Source of the DNA: an uncultured Collinsella sp. | GTDB lineage: Bacteria; Actinomycetota; Coriobacteriia; Coriobacteriales; Coriobacteriaceae | Assembly: GCA_958403205.1 (NCBI GenBank) | Contig: CATXWM010000002.1 | Location: 1 to 64,000, forward strand | Length of the DNA: 64,000 nucleotides | Direction: 5' to 3' | Shown: positions 22,385-31,090 of the stretch, piece after piece | Layout of the letters: the number at the start of each line of letters is the position of its first letter | How positions within the stretch are numbered: the stretch's first letter is position 1 | Notes under the pieces: generated by a model | What the model was told of the DNA's origin: nothing | The model's input: only the letters and a program-made list of their open reading frames with translations | The model's database searches: none | Program-made: the position numbers and the translations under genes

Positions 22385-25108
22385 ATGGCAGCAACGGATA
22401 TCGAGCGCGGACTCTCGACCGCCGAGGTCGAGGAGCGCATCGCCGCCGGTAAGATCAACCGCAACATGGAGCTCAAGACCAAGTCGGTCAAAGAGCTCAT
22501 CATCGAGAACCTCTGCACGCTGTTCAATTTGATCAACGTGATCTTGGCGTTCCTGGTCATTTTGACCGGTTCGTTTAAGAACCTGACGTTCCTGTTTGTG
22601 GTGTTCCTCAATACCGCTATTGGCGTCATCCAGTCCATGCGGTCCAAGAAGATGGTCGATAAGCTCACGCTGCTGACCTCTAAGAAGGCCATCGCGGTGC
22701 GCGACGGTGCCGAGGTGGAGCTCGACTTGGACCAGATCGTGCTCGACGACATCATCCGCCTGGGGCGCGGCGACCAGATTCCCGCTGACGCCGTGGTGGT
22801 TTCCGGCGAGGCGCTCGTGAACGAGAGCCTGCTGACGGGCGAGAGCGACCTTATTAAGAAGCAGCCCGGTTCCGAGCTCATGAGCGGCAGCTTTATCGAC
22901 TCGGGCCTGCTGCGCGCCCGCGTGATCCATGTCGGCGCCGACAACTACGTGGCCAAAATTAATAACGAGGCCAAGTACGTCAAAAAGGTCAATTCCGAGA
23001 TCATGAACGCGCTGAACGCCATCGTGCGCTTTGCGAGCATCATCATGATCCCGCTCGGTTTGGCGTTGTTTGCCTCGATCGTGAGCGAGCTGTGGGATGC
23101 AGCGGGAACCCCGGGCGATAGCGCGCTTTCGTGGTGCTTCTCCGAGCTGTTGGCTGGTCATGTGCCTTCGTCGGCGCTGCTGTCCACGGTGGGCGCCCTG
23201 CTGGGCATGATCCCGCAAGGCCTGGTGCTGCTGACCTCGTCGGTGCTCGCCATCGCCACGGTGCGCCTGGCCCGCCGCAAGGTGCTGGCGCAGCAGCTCT
23301 ACTGCATCGAGACGCTCGCTCGCGTCGATGTACTGTGCCTGGACAAGACGGGCACCATCACGTCGGGCCGCATGGAGGTCGAGGGCACCTACCCGCTGCC
23401 TGTTGAGGGTGTTGGCTTTGGCGTGGACTCGGACGAGGCGGCTGTTCCCGTCGATACCACAGTGCTCGATTTTGCGCTGGCTAACGTGGCACGTGCGACT
23501 TCGGCCGATGCCAACGAGACCTGCCAGGCGCTGCTCAACTATTACGCCGATCGCCCGGTCGAGGTGTCTGAGCCGCTGTCGGTCATTCCGTTCTCGTCGT
23601 CTAAAAAATGGAGTGGCGCTTCGTTTGCGCAGGGCTCCTATGTGATGGGCGCCGCGCAGTTTGTGCTTTCGGAGCGTGTGTTTTCGCAGGTCGAGAACCG
23701 TGTCGCCGAGCTTGCCGATACCTGCCGCGTGCTCGTGGTGGCGCGCGTGGACGGCTTTACACCCGATGGCGATATGGTGGGCGAGGCCGAGCCCGTGGGC
23801 TTTGTGACCATCCGCGACGAGATTCGTACCTCGGCGGCCGAGACCATCGGCTACTTTGACGAGCAGGGTGTGACCCTCAACGTGATCAGTGGCGACGACC
23901 CGCGTACGGTGTCGTCGATCGCGCGCGTGGTGGGCGTGCCGGGGGCGGACGCTTATGTGGACGCCACGACGCTCGATACGCCTGCCAAGCTCGATGCCGC
24001 AGTGGACCGCTACCATGTCTTTGGTCGTGTGACCCCGCAGCAGAAGCGCGAGCTCGTGCAGGCGCTCAAGCGCCGCGAGCACACCGTGGCCATGACGGGC
24101 GACGGCGTCAACGATGTGCTGGCGCTCAAGGAAGCCGACTGCTCCTTCGCCATGGCGGCCGGCTCCGATGCCGCGCGTAATGTGGCCGAGATTGTACTCG
24201 TCGACAACGACTTTGCCTCGATGCCCGCCGTGGTGGCCGAGGGCCGTCGCTCCATCAACAACCTGCAGCGTTCGGCCTCGCTGTTCCTGACCAAGACGCT
24301 GTTCTCGATGGGCCTGGCGGCGCTGTGCATTGCGCTGCCGCCGTACCCCTTCGAGCCCATCCAGATGACACTCATCAACTTCTTTTGCATCGGCGCGCCG
24401 GGCTTTGTGTTGGGCCTGGAGCCCAACAATGCTCGCGTGAAGGGTGCGTTTTTGACGAATGTACTCAAGCGTGCACTGCCGGCGTCGATTGCGGTCATTC
24501 TGGCTGCGGCGCTCGATATCTTTGTGGCGCGCGTGTTTGGCTTTAGCCAGCTCACGCTGTCTACGATGTGTCTGCTTACGTCGTGCGCGGCGAGCGTCAG
24601 CCTGATCTGGCGCATCTCGCAGCCTCTCACGCCCTTACGTGTGGTGCTCTTTGTGTTTGTAGTCGCCGGCATCCTGGTGGGCGTTATCGGATTCCCGGGG
24701 CTGCTGTCTATTGCCAACCTGTCGATGGGCCAGATGGTTATCTTGGCTGTCATCGTGGTCTTTACCTGCTCGGTGTTCTTTAAGCTCGCCACGATGATGG
24801 ATTCGCTCAAGCCGCGTCGTCGTCATGCCGCAACTGGTTTTGGCCGCGGTGTGCACGTCCGCCTGGGTCGCGGTGGCGGCAAGGTGAGCTCGACGGGTTC
24901 GACGGCCGAGCGTTTTGCCAAGCGCGTCGCCGCCGACATGGCGCAGCGCCGCGAAGATCGCACCGCTCGCGAGGCCGAGGCCCGCGCACTCGAGGGCGTG
25001 GGCCAGGCCCAGCCCAAGAAAAAGAAGAGTACCGGAGCTAAGCGCTCTCGTGTGACCAAGTCCGCCCAAGGCATCAAAGTCTCGATGCCAAGCAAAAAGA
25101 AGAAGTAG
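22385..25108 (+). CDS. Cation-translocating P-type ATPase, CtpE-like (probable calcium pump)
   Basis: This membrane pump of about 907 residues has LLTGESD in the actuator domain and the phosphorylated Asp near residue 320 in LDKTGTITSGRM. MTGDGVNDVLALKEADCSFAM lies in the hinge, and ten or so membrane helices are expected. The text around MSGSFIDSGLLRARV and NSEIMNALNAIVRF most resembles mycobacterial CtpE, a calcium-related transporter, more than Mg or K pumps. Cation specificity is inference from recalled similarity. The C-terminal ~80 residues are a soluble tail rich in Arg and Lys ending KKKK, unusual for the family. ATG 22385 was chosen, with GGGA upstream; an in-frame GTG/ATG pair at 22370/22373 is possible. 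Confidence 0.88.
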   Translation: MAATDIERGLSTAEVEERIAAGKINRNMELKTKSVKELIIENLCTLFNLINVILAFLVILTGSFKNLTFLFVVFLNTAIGVIQSMRSKKMVDKLTLLTSKKAIAVRDGAEVELDLDQIVLDDIIRLGRGDQIPADAVVVSGEALVNESLLTGESDLIKKQPGSELMSGSFIDSGLLRARVIHVGADNYVAKINNEAKYVKKVNSEIMNALNAIVRFASIIMIPLGLALFASIVSELWDAAGTPGDSALSWCFSELLAGHVPSSALLSTVGALLGMIPQGLVLLTSSVLAIATVRLARRKVLAQQLYCIETLARVDVLCLDKTGTITSGRMEVEGTYPLPVEGVGFGVDSDEAAVPVDTTVLDFALANVARATSADANETCQALLNYYADRPVEVSEPLSVIPFSSSKKWSGASFAQGSYVMGAAQFVLSERVFSQVENRVAELADTCRVLVVARVDGFTPDGDMVGEAEPVGFVTIRDEIRTSAAETIGYFDEQGVTLNVISGDDPRTVSSIARVVGVPGADAYVDATTLDTPAKLDAAVDRYHVFGRVTPQQKRELVQALKRREHTVAMTGDGVNDVLALKEADCSFAMAAGSDAARNVAEIVLVDNDFASMPAVVAEGRRSINNLQRSASLFLTKTLFSMGLAALCIALPPYPFEPIQMTLINFFCIGAPGFVLGLEPNNARVKGAFLTNVLKRALPASIAVILAAALDIFVARVFGFSQLTLSTMCLLTSCAASVSLIWRISQPLTPLRVVLFVFVVAGILVGVIGFPGLLSIANLSMGQMVILAVIVVFTCSVFFKLATMMDSLKPRRRHAATGFGRGVHVRLGRGGGKVSSTGSTAERFAKRVAADMAQRREDRTAREAEARALEGVGQAQPKKKKSTGAKRSRVTKSAQGIKVSMPSKKKK

Positions 25109-25211
25109 CTACGCGCCCTGGCGATGTTGAATTGGTGCCTTGTTCCTGTGGGGCCGTGGCGATGTTATGCTCTAACCTCGATTGTTTGAATTGCTTCGAA
25201 AAGAGGATGCC

Positions 25212-26360
25212 GTGATCTGCCCGCATTGCCTTAAGACTATCGAGGACGGCGCCTCGTTCTGCCCCTACTGCAACGCCTATGTGGGTCCGGGCGATGGTCC
25301 CGAGCACACCGAGTTCGTGTTCTGTGAGGGCTGCGGTGCCCGTCTTTCTCCGCATGACCGCACGTGCCCAAAATGCGGACGCCCCGCTCCGGGTATCCTC
25401 TCCGAGGACGCGGCCGCATCCGACCTGGCAGCGGGCCGCACGGCGGGCTTTCCGCGCCTAACGCAAGAGCAGATCGATACCGAGGTGCCGCATGCGCCCG
25501 CTTCTGCCGCTGCGGTGCTTTCGGACGCCGCCGATCCTAACGAGACCTGCGTGCTGCCGGCTTTCGATAAGGATTTCGGTATCCCCAAGGTCGATATTCC
25601 CACGCCCGTTTCCCTGCATGACGATGCTCAAAAACCCAAGCGCAAGGTGCATCCCGACGAGGACGCCTATCACAAGCACAAGCGTCATATCCCCAAGCCG
25701 CTCATTATCATCGCGGTCCTTGCCGTCGTTTGCGGCGGTGCCTATTGGTTCGTGACGACCGATCCCATGGGTGTCATGCCTGGCTTCTACGACCAGTTTG
25801 GCCAAGCTGCACAGACCACCTTCCCCACGCGCCAAAAGGGCGAGGCGACTGAGGACGATACCAAGCAGGACGATTCTGCCGAGGTGGTCCAGGAAGAAAC
25901 CGTGCTCACCGATGATCAGCTCTATACCAGACTCGACGGTCTGTATCAGACCATCGTGTCCTACGGTGATGAGGACCAGATCGGCGAGGTCATCGATTCC
26001 TTTAACAACGGCTATCTCCGAACGCCGCTGTCCACCCGCCAGGAGCTGTCGCAGAGTGCCTACGCCCTGCGCGACCAGATCAAAAAGACGCAAGATGAGC
26101 TTAACAACCTTAAGTATCAGGACGATACGGTCTATGCGGACGACATCGCCCACTTAAAGCAGCTTGCCGAGTGGATGTACGAGCGTGTCGACGTGATCTG
26201 CCAGAGCTGGGATATCTCGCTGGCCATTTCCGATGGCGAGTCGATGAGTTCCCACCAAAGCGAGATCCTGGCGCCCATCGCACAGGGCGGCAACAGCGCG
26301 CTGAACCAGTACGACGCCAATGTGGGCTCCTGGAAGCCGCAGCAGCGTTCCCAAAATTAG
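25212..26360 (+). CDS. Double zinc-ribbon protein with one membrane anchor, function unknown
   Basis: This is a 382-residue protein. The N-terminus has two Cys4 zinc ribbons (CPHC...CPYC at about residues 3-20 and CEGC...CPKC at about 37-56). A low-complexity acidic linker and a KHKRH basic stretch follow, then a single membrane helix near 160-178 (PLIIIAVLAVVCGGAYWFV). The C-terminal ~200 residues lie outside and contain probable helical bundles. This layout is common in uncharacterised Gram-positive membrane proteins that may sense or scaffold at the envelope. GTG 25212 was chosen because AAGAGG lies upstream and the product starts at the first ribbon; the open frame to 25182 adds ten residues. 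It stands alone, with its own promoter likely in the 100-nt gap. Confidence 0.7.
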   Translation: MICPHCLKTIEDGASFCPYCNAYVGPGDGPEHTEFVFCEGCGARLSPHDRTCPKCGRPAPGILSEDAAASDLAAGRTAGFPRLTQEQIDTEVPHAPASAAAVLSDAADPNETCVLPAFDKDFGIPKVDIPTPVSLHDDAQKPKRKVHPDEDAYHKHKRHIPKPLIIIAVLAVVCGGAYWFVTTDPMGVMPGFYDQFGQAAQTTFPTRQKGEATEDDTKQDDSAEVVQEETVLTDDQLYTRLDGLYQTIVSYGDEDQIGEVIDSFNNGYLRTPLSTRQELSQSAYALRDQIKKTQDELNNLKYQDDTVYADDIAHLKQLAEWMYERVDVICQSWDISLAISDGESMSSHQSEILAPIAQGGNSALNQYDANVGSWKPQQRSQN

Positions 26361-26392
26361 TTCGCCATAGTCGGCATAACCTACGTGCGCAA

Positions 26393-26422
26393 TTGATGTA
26401 AGCGCATGCTTATTGCTACAAT
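26393..26422 (+). promoter_or_regulatory. Promoter for the cyclophilin gene
   Basis: TTGATG (26393-26398) and TACAAT (26417-26422) are spaced by 18 bp, 40 nt before the start codon. Confidence 0.5.
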
Positions 26423-26461
26423 TCGTACAAATATGCTTTAAACGCACGAGGAAGGAACCAC

Positions 26462-27004
26462 ATGTTTGGTTTTAAGAAAGAGCTCTACACGCCCGAGTAT
26501 CAGCTTGCCGGCGACGAGTGCGCCGTTATCGAGACGTCGAAGGGTACCATCAAGGTCAAGTTTGACGGCGAGGGCGCTCCCATTCATGTCGCGAACTTCT
26601 GCGAGCTTTCCACGATGGGTTTCTATGATGGCCTTAAGTTCCATCGCTATGTGCCCGGCTTTGTCATTCAGGGCGGCGACCCCAATACCCGCGATATGTC
26701 CGGCGCCGACGTCGCTGCCGGCCTTGAGGGCCCCGACGGCATGCCCGGTACCGGTGGCCCCGGCTACTGCATCAAGGGCGAGTTTGCCACCAATCCGCGC
26801 AACAGCCATGTCGATGGTGCCCTTGCCATGGCACGCTCCATGGACCCCGATTCCGCGGGTTCGCAGTTCTACTTCTGCCTGGGCGCCCAGCATAACCTCG
26901 ATTCCGGTTACACCGTCTTTGGTACCACGGTCGAGGGTCTCGATGTGATTTCGCAGCTGCGTGCCGGCGACGAGATCGTCCATGTCGAGATCGTTCACGA
27001 GTAA
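26462..27004 (+). CDS. Cyclophilin-type peptidyl-prolyl cis-trans isomerase
   Basis: This 180-residue cytoplasmic enzyme has no signal peptide. It shows FHRYVPGFVIQGGDP with the catalytic Arg, GTGGPGYCIKGEF, LAMARSMDPDSAGSQFYFCL and TVFGTTVEGLDVI, the conserved cyclophilin core. AAGGAA lies upstream of ATG 26462. The TPR membrane protein follows after 11 nt, so the two are co-transcribed. It probably assists protein folding. Confidence 0.93.
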   Translation: MFGFKKELYTPEYQLAGDECAVIETSKGTIKVKFDGEGAPIHVANFCELSTMGFYDGLKFHRYVPGFVIQGGDPNTRDMSGADVAAGLEGPDGMPGTGGPGYCIKGEFATNPRNSHVDGALAMARSMDPDSAGSQFYFCLGAQHNLDSGYTVFGTTVEGLDVISQLRAGDEIVHVEIVHE

Positions 27005-27015
27005 AGGGGACTTCC

Positions 27016-28320
27016 TTGAATAGCCAGCTGATCCAACAGGGCCGCGCCGCTTACCGCGCGGGTGATTTTTCCGCTGCAGCCCAGATGCTTGGGGCGGCAA
27101 AGACTCCCGATGAGATTATGGGCGAGGCCGATCACCTCCGTGGCAACGCCTTGATGCACTTGGGCATGTATGCCGAGGCCGCCGAGGCCTATGCCGCCGC
27201 CCTCAACGACGGCACCTATGGCAAGCGCGGCGCGCTGCTCACCAACCGCGGCAAGGCACTCGCCGCCGTGGGCGACTACACGACGGCCGCCCAGGCGTTC
27301 TCTGCTGCTACGCAGGACGCTTCCTATGCCACGCCGTTCAAGGCCTATCTGGGCCTGGGTAACGCGCTGTTCCAGTCGGGCGACTATGCCAACGCGGGTA
27401 CTGCCTTCCGTCAGGCTGCCATCGACGGCGCCAATCCGGCTCCTGCCGCCGCACTCGGCGAGCTCGGTCGTTGCTTCATTAAGCTCGGCCGTCCGGCGGA
27501 TGCCGTGGAGACCTACCGCACGGCTATCGACTTTGCCGGCCCCCGCGACGACACGCGTGCGCTCAACGCCGGCATGGGTCAGGCGCTTTCTGCCGCCGGC
27601 CGTCCTTCCGACGCACTCGACGCCTTTAACGCCGCTACTGCCGATGGCATCTACCAGCTCACCTCCGAGCAGGCCGATGAGCTTGCCCGCGTGCACGATT
27701 CGCTTGCCGCGCTGTCTGCCCAGACGGCTATGGCCACGGCTCCGGCGCCCGCGATGGACGCTCCTGCCGTCGATCCGCTCGATCCTACGGGCGCGACCGG
27801 TCAGTTTATGCCCGATCCCTCGGACACCGGCTTCTTTACGCTGTCCGAGTCCGAGATGGTCCAGCAGGACCGTCAGGACCGTAAGCAGGCCAAGGTCCGT
27901 CGTCGCCATCGCCACACGGGTCTCAAAGTCTTCATCGTGCTGCTTCTGCTCATTTTGATCGCCGCGGGCGGTCTGGGCTTTGCCTACACGCGCGGCTTCG
28001 GTTTCCCGTCCCAGGAGTCTGTCGTTTCCGATCTGTTCCAGGCTGCCGGCGACGGTGACACCGCAAAGGCCGAGTCTTGCCTGGCCTCGAGCCTGTCCGA
28101 GGACGCCAAGTCGATGATCATCTCTTCGATTCCGCAGGGTGCCACCGTGTCCGTCGAGGGCATGGATCAGTCCATGACCGAGACGACCGCTAAGGTGAAG
28201 GCATCGCTGTCCAAGGGCGGCGAGCAGGAGTACACCGTCAAATTCGTGCGCTCCGACAACCATATCGGCTGGGCCGTTTCCTCGCTCGATATGGATTTCT
28301 CGGCTGCTGACAACCAGTAG
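27016..28320 (+). CDS. TPR-repeat membrane protein
   Basis: The 434-residue product starts at TTG 27016, 6 nt after AAAGGGG. Residues 1 to about 235 are Ala-rich helical TPR-like repeats (RAAYRAGDFSAAAQML, AEAAEAYAAAL, GDYTTAAQAFSAA, SGDYANAGTAFRQAA, GRPADAVETYRTA, GRPSDALDAFNAA). One membrane helix lies near 305-325 (FIVLLLLILIAAGGLGFAY). The C-terminal ~100 residues lie outside (DLFQAAGDGDTAKAESCLASS...) and look like a small DUF4878/NTF2-like domain, which is inferred. TPRs suggest a protein-interaction scaffold at the envelope; partners are unknown. Confidence 0.75.
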   Translation: MNSQLIQQGRAAYRAGDFSAAAQMLGAAKTPDEIMGEADHLRGNALMHLGMYAEAAEAYAAALNDGTYGKRGALLTNRGKALAAVGDYTTAAQAFSAATQDASYATPFKAYLGLGNALFQSGDYANAGTAFRQAAIDGANPAPAAALGELGRCFIKLGRPADAVETYRTAIDFAGPRDDTRALNAGMGQALSAAGRPSDALDAFNAATADGIYQLTSEQADELARVHDSLAALSAQTAMATAPAPAMDAPAVDPLDPTGATGQFMPDPSDTGFFTLSESEMVQQDRQDRKQAKVRRRHRHTGLKVFIVLLLLILIAAGGLGFAYTRGFGFPSQESVVSDLFQAAGDGDTAKAESCLASSLSEDAKSMIISSIPQGATVSVEGMDQSMTETTAKVKASLSKGGEQEYTVKFVRSDNHIGWAVSSLDMDFSAADNQ

Positions 28321-28342
28321 TGACCTTATGGGATTTAGCTTT

Positions 28343-28375
28343 GCCCGGCGCTTCACCGCAAGTGAGGTGCCGGGC
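28343..28375 (+). terminator. Terminator-like hairpin between the TPR gene and mreB
   Basis: A 14-bp stem with two wobbles (28343-28356 with 28362-28375) surrounds a CGCAA loop. Only TT follows, so termination efficiency is uncertain. Confidence 0.55.
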
Positions 28376-28435
28376 TTGCGCTAGTATGATGAGCTAGTAG
28401 TTTTCCAGCAATCATCCAACACATCAGGAGTTGCG

Positions 28436-29479
28436 TTGTTTTCTTTGATGGATATGTTCTTCGGTAGCTATGCGGGCGATCTTGCCATCGACCTCGGTAC
28501 CGCAAATACGCTTGTCTCCGTGCGCGGCAAGGGCATCGTCATTCGCGAGCCCTCTGTTGTCGCCATCGACAAGAACGACGAGCGCATCCTGGCGGTCGGT
28601 ATCGAGGCAAAGCGCATGCTCGGCCGTACGCCCGGCAACATCGTGGCCGTTCGTCCCCTGAAGGACGGCGTCATCGCCGACTTCGATGTTACCGAAGCCA
28701 TGCTTCGCTACTTTATCGACAAGGCTTCCGAGAAGCGCTATCCGTGGACCCCGCGTCCGCGCGTTGTCGTCTGCGTTCCCTCCGGTGTCACGTCGGTCGA
28801 GAAGCGTGCTGTCTTTGAGGCCACGATCCAGGCCGGTGCTCGCCAGGCCTACCTGATCGAGGAGCCCATGGCTGCCGCTATCGGCGCCGACCTGCCCGTC
28901 GAGGAGCCCACCGGCTCCATGGTCATCGACATCGGTGGCGGTACTACCGAGGTCGCCGTTATCGCTATGGGCGGCATCGTCGTCTCGCAGTCCATCCGTA
29001 TTGCCGGTGACGAGTTCGATCAGGCCATCCTCACGCACGTTCGCGATGCCTACAACCTGGCCATCGGCGAGCGTACGGCAGAGGACATCAAGATCAAGGT
29101 CGGTTCCGCCGTGCCGCTCAAGGACGAGCTCGACGTCGAGGTCAACGGCCGCGACGTGATCACCGGTCTGCCCAAGACCGTGCGCATCGAGAGCGAGGAG
29201 ATTCGTCGCGCGCTCAACAAGCCGCTCGACGAGATGGCCAAGGCCGTCAAGGACGCACTCGACGCTACGCCTCCCGATCTTGCCTCGGACCTTATGTACT
29301 ACGGCATTTTGCTGACTGGTGGCGGCGCGCTGCTGCGCGGTCTCGACGTGCGCCTGCGCGATGAGACCGGTGTTTCGGTCAACGTCAGCCCCACGGCGCT
29401 CGATAACGTCGTTAACGGCTGTGCCCGCGTGCTCGAGGCCAATGCGTTTGATGGCGGCTTCGTCCAGACCAATGCTTAA
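28436..29479 (+). CDS. mreB: Rod shape-determining actin homologue MreB
   Basis: This bacterial actin organises lateral cell-wall synthesis. The 347 residues include the ATP-binding phosphate 1 motif IDLGTANTLV near residue 19, IDIGGGTTEVAVI, EEPMAAAIG and LLTGGGALLRGL. An amphipathic N-terminus (MFSLMDMFFG) suits membrane binding. TTG 28436 was chosen because AGGAG lies 5 nt upstream; ATG 28448 is too far from it. It heads a tightly packed elongasome operon (mreB, mreC, mreD, PBP2, rodA). Confidence 0.96.
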   Translation: MFSLMDMFFGSYAGDLAIDLGTANTLVSVRGKGIVIREPSVVAIDKNDERILAVGIEAKRMLGRTPGNIVAVRPLKDGVIADFDVTEAMLRYFIDKASEKRYPWTPRPRVVVCVPSGVTSVEKRAVFEATIQAGARQAYLIEEPMAAAIGADLPVEEPTGSMVIDIGGGTTEVAVIAMGGIVVSQSIRIAGDEFDQAILTHVRDAYNLAIGERTAEDIKIKVGSAVPLKDELDVEVNGRDVITGLPKTVRIESEEIRRALNKPLDEMAKAVKDALDATPPDLASDLMYYGILLTGGGALLRGLDVRLRDETGVSVNVSPTALDNVVNGCARVLEANAFDGGFVQTNA

Positions 29480-29500
29480 TTTCCAAAAGGTGGATTCCAT

Positions 29501-30499
29501 TTGGCACGATCTTCGGGTTTCTCCACAAATCTGAATACCAAACGACAATCAACGGGTATGCGCCCGTTGATTGTTTTCAGCCTGATTTCGGTGTTGCTGC
29601 TCACGTTTTACATCCGCGAGGGCGAGGCAGGACCGATTCATGCCGTGCGTTCGGGCGTAACGACGATCACCTCTCCGGTGCGCTTTGTGGGTTCGGCTGT
29701 GGCGGCTCCTTTCAATGCCATCGGCAACGTGTTCTCTAACCTTACAGCGTCGCAGGACACGCTCGACGAGCTCAAAAAACAAAACGAGGAACTGACCTCT
29801 AAGGTTGCTGAGCTCTCCGAGGCTCAAAAGACCGCTGAGCGTCTGGAGGGGCTGGTCGGCCTGCAGTCGACCTACAACCTCAAATCGACCGCAGCTCGTA
29901 TCGTTGGTGCCTCGGGCGATGCCTGGACCTCGACCGTCACGATTGATAAGGGTTCTGCCGACGGGCTTACCATCAACATGCCTGTGACGAGTTCGGCCGG
30001 TGTTATCGGCCAGATCATCGAAGTCTCGGCCAAAACGTCCACCGTGCGCCTGATTGGCGACGAGAACTCGGGCGTGTCGGCTATGGTGCAGGACACGCGC
30101 GCCCAGGGCATGCTGCAGGGTCAGGCTGACGGCACGCTGCGTCTTGAGTACGTGAGCGTCGACTCCGATGTTAAGGTTGGCGACATCATCGTGACCTCGG
30201 GCATCGGTGGCGTGTTCCCCAAGGGTCTACCGCTCGGCACCGTCTCGTCGGTTGAGAAATCGGCAAACGACGTGTACTACACCATTGTGGTGCGCGCTCA
30301 GACCACGGCCGAGAACAACGAGGAAGTGCTGGTCATCACCTCGCTGACCGACGAACAGTCGGCCTCGGATGAGGACGTGAGCACGGCCAACAGCACGCCG
30401 CAGGGAACGTCGCGCGATGCTGCGACCAAGACGAAGGACGAGAGCTCGGATGACAGTTCCGACACGTCCGAGACGACCGATTCTGGCTCGAGCGAATAG
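29501..30499 (+). CDS. mreC: Rod shape-determining protein MreC
   Basis: This bitopic scaffold links MreB to PBP2. The 332 residues have one N-terminal membrane helix (RPLIVFSLISVLLLTFYI, about 21-38) and a coiled coil near 85-115 (LDELKKQNEELTSKVAEL). The beta-barrel core follows (STVTIDKGSADGL, GVIGQIIEVS, GMLQGQADG, VTSGIGGVFPKGLPLG). A Ser/Thr/Asp-rich tail of about 45 residues follows. TTG 29501 has AAAGGTGG upstream; there is no better start. Confidence 0.94.
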   Translation: MARSSGFSTNLNTKRQSTGMRPLIVFSLISVLLLTFYIREGEAGPIHAVRSGVTTITSPVRFVGSAVAAPFNAIGNVFSNLTASQDTLDELKKQNEELTSKVAELSEAQKTAERLEGLVGLQSTYNLKSTAARIVGASGDAWTSTVTIDKGSADGLTINMPVTSSAGVIGQIIEVSAKTSTVRLIGDENSGVSAMVQDTRAQGMLQGQADGTLRLEYVSVDSDVKVGDIIVTSGIGGVFPKGLPLGTVSSVEKSANDVYYTIVVRAQTTAENNEEVLVITSLTDEQSASDEDVSTANSTPQGTSRDAATKTKDESSDDSSDTSETTDSGSSE

Positions 30500-30510
30500 G
30501 GGGCATGTCC

Positions 30511-31077
30511 ATGGATCTACACGAGCAGGGGATGAGCTCCCGTACGTTTGTGATCGCCGCCATCGTGTGCGTGCTGCTGCAGGCAGGCCTGGCACCGCAG
30601 ATCTCCATTGCGGGCGGTCGCGTCAACTTCATGATTATCCTGGTGTGCCTAAGCGTGTTCTCGGGCGACCCGACCCGTGCCGTTGTGTGCGGTTTTTGCA
30701 GCGGCTTGTTTTATGACCTGTCCGCTGCCGTGCCGGTGGGCGTTATGTCGCTCCTGCTGACCGTGGGTTCTTTTGCCCTGGTGCACAGCGCCGTCGGTCA
30801 GACGGGCGGTACTCCGAGTGCGCGCGGCGTCACCGTGGGCGCCTTTGCGCTCGTCATTAATGTGATCTACAGCATCATCTTGCTGTTTATGGGTTTGGAG
30901 ACGAGCTTTGTCGTGGCGATCTTCGGCCATGCGCTGCCGTCCTCGATCCTGACGGGTCTGGTTGCCATTCCGTTTTTGATGTCCGGCGTCGTGCCGCAGT
31001 CCGGCTATGGATTCTCCGCACGTGGCGGACGCCAGACGGGTATGCGCTTTAAGCCCAAGACTCGTAAGCTCAAATAG
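30511..31077 (+). CDS. mreD: Rod shape-determining protein MreD
   Basis: This 188-residue polytopic protein has about five membrane helices and an internal GFCSGLFYDL motif typical of MreD. It bridges MreC and the elongation machinery. ATG 30511 is 7 nt after GGGGG; the alternative ATG 30505 sits right on the SD. The tail is basic (RFKPKTRKLK). Confidence 0.9.
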   Translation: MDLHEQGMSSRTFVIAAIVCVLLQAGLAPQISIAGGRVNFMIILVCLSVFSGDPTRAVVCGFCSGLFYDLSAAVPVGVMSLLLTVGSFALVHSAVGQTGGTPSARGVTVGAFALVINVIYSIILLFMGLETSFVVAIFGHALPSSILTGLVAIPFLMSGVVPQSGYGFSARGGRQTGMRFKPKTRKLK

Positions 31078-31090
31078 GGGAGGCCCGTAG

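Noticed and set aside
26995..28356. 453-residue minus-strand frame opposite the TPR gene
   Set aside because: The plus strand has a clear SD/TTG start, TPR repeats and a membrane helix; the antisense product has none.
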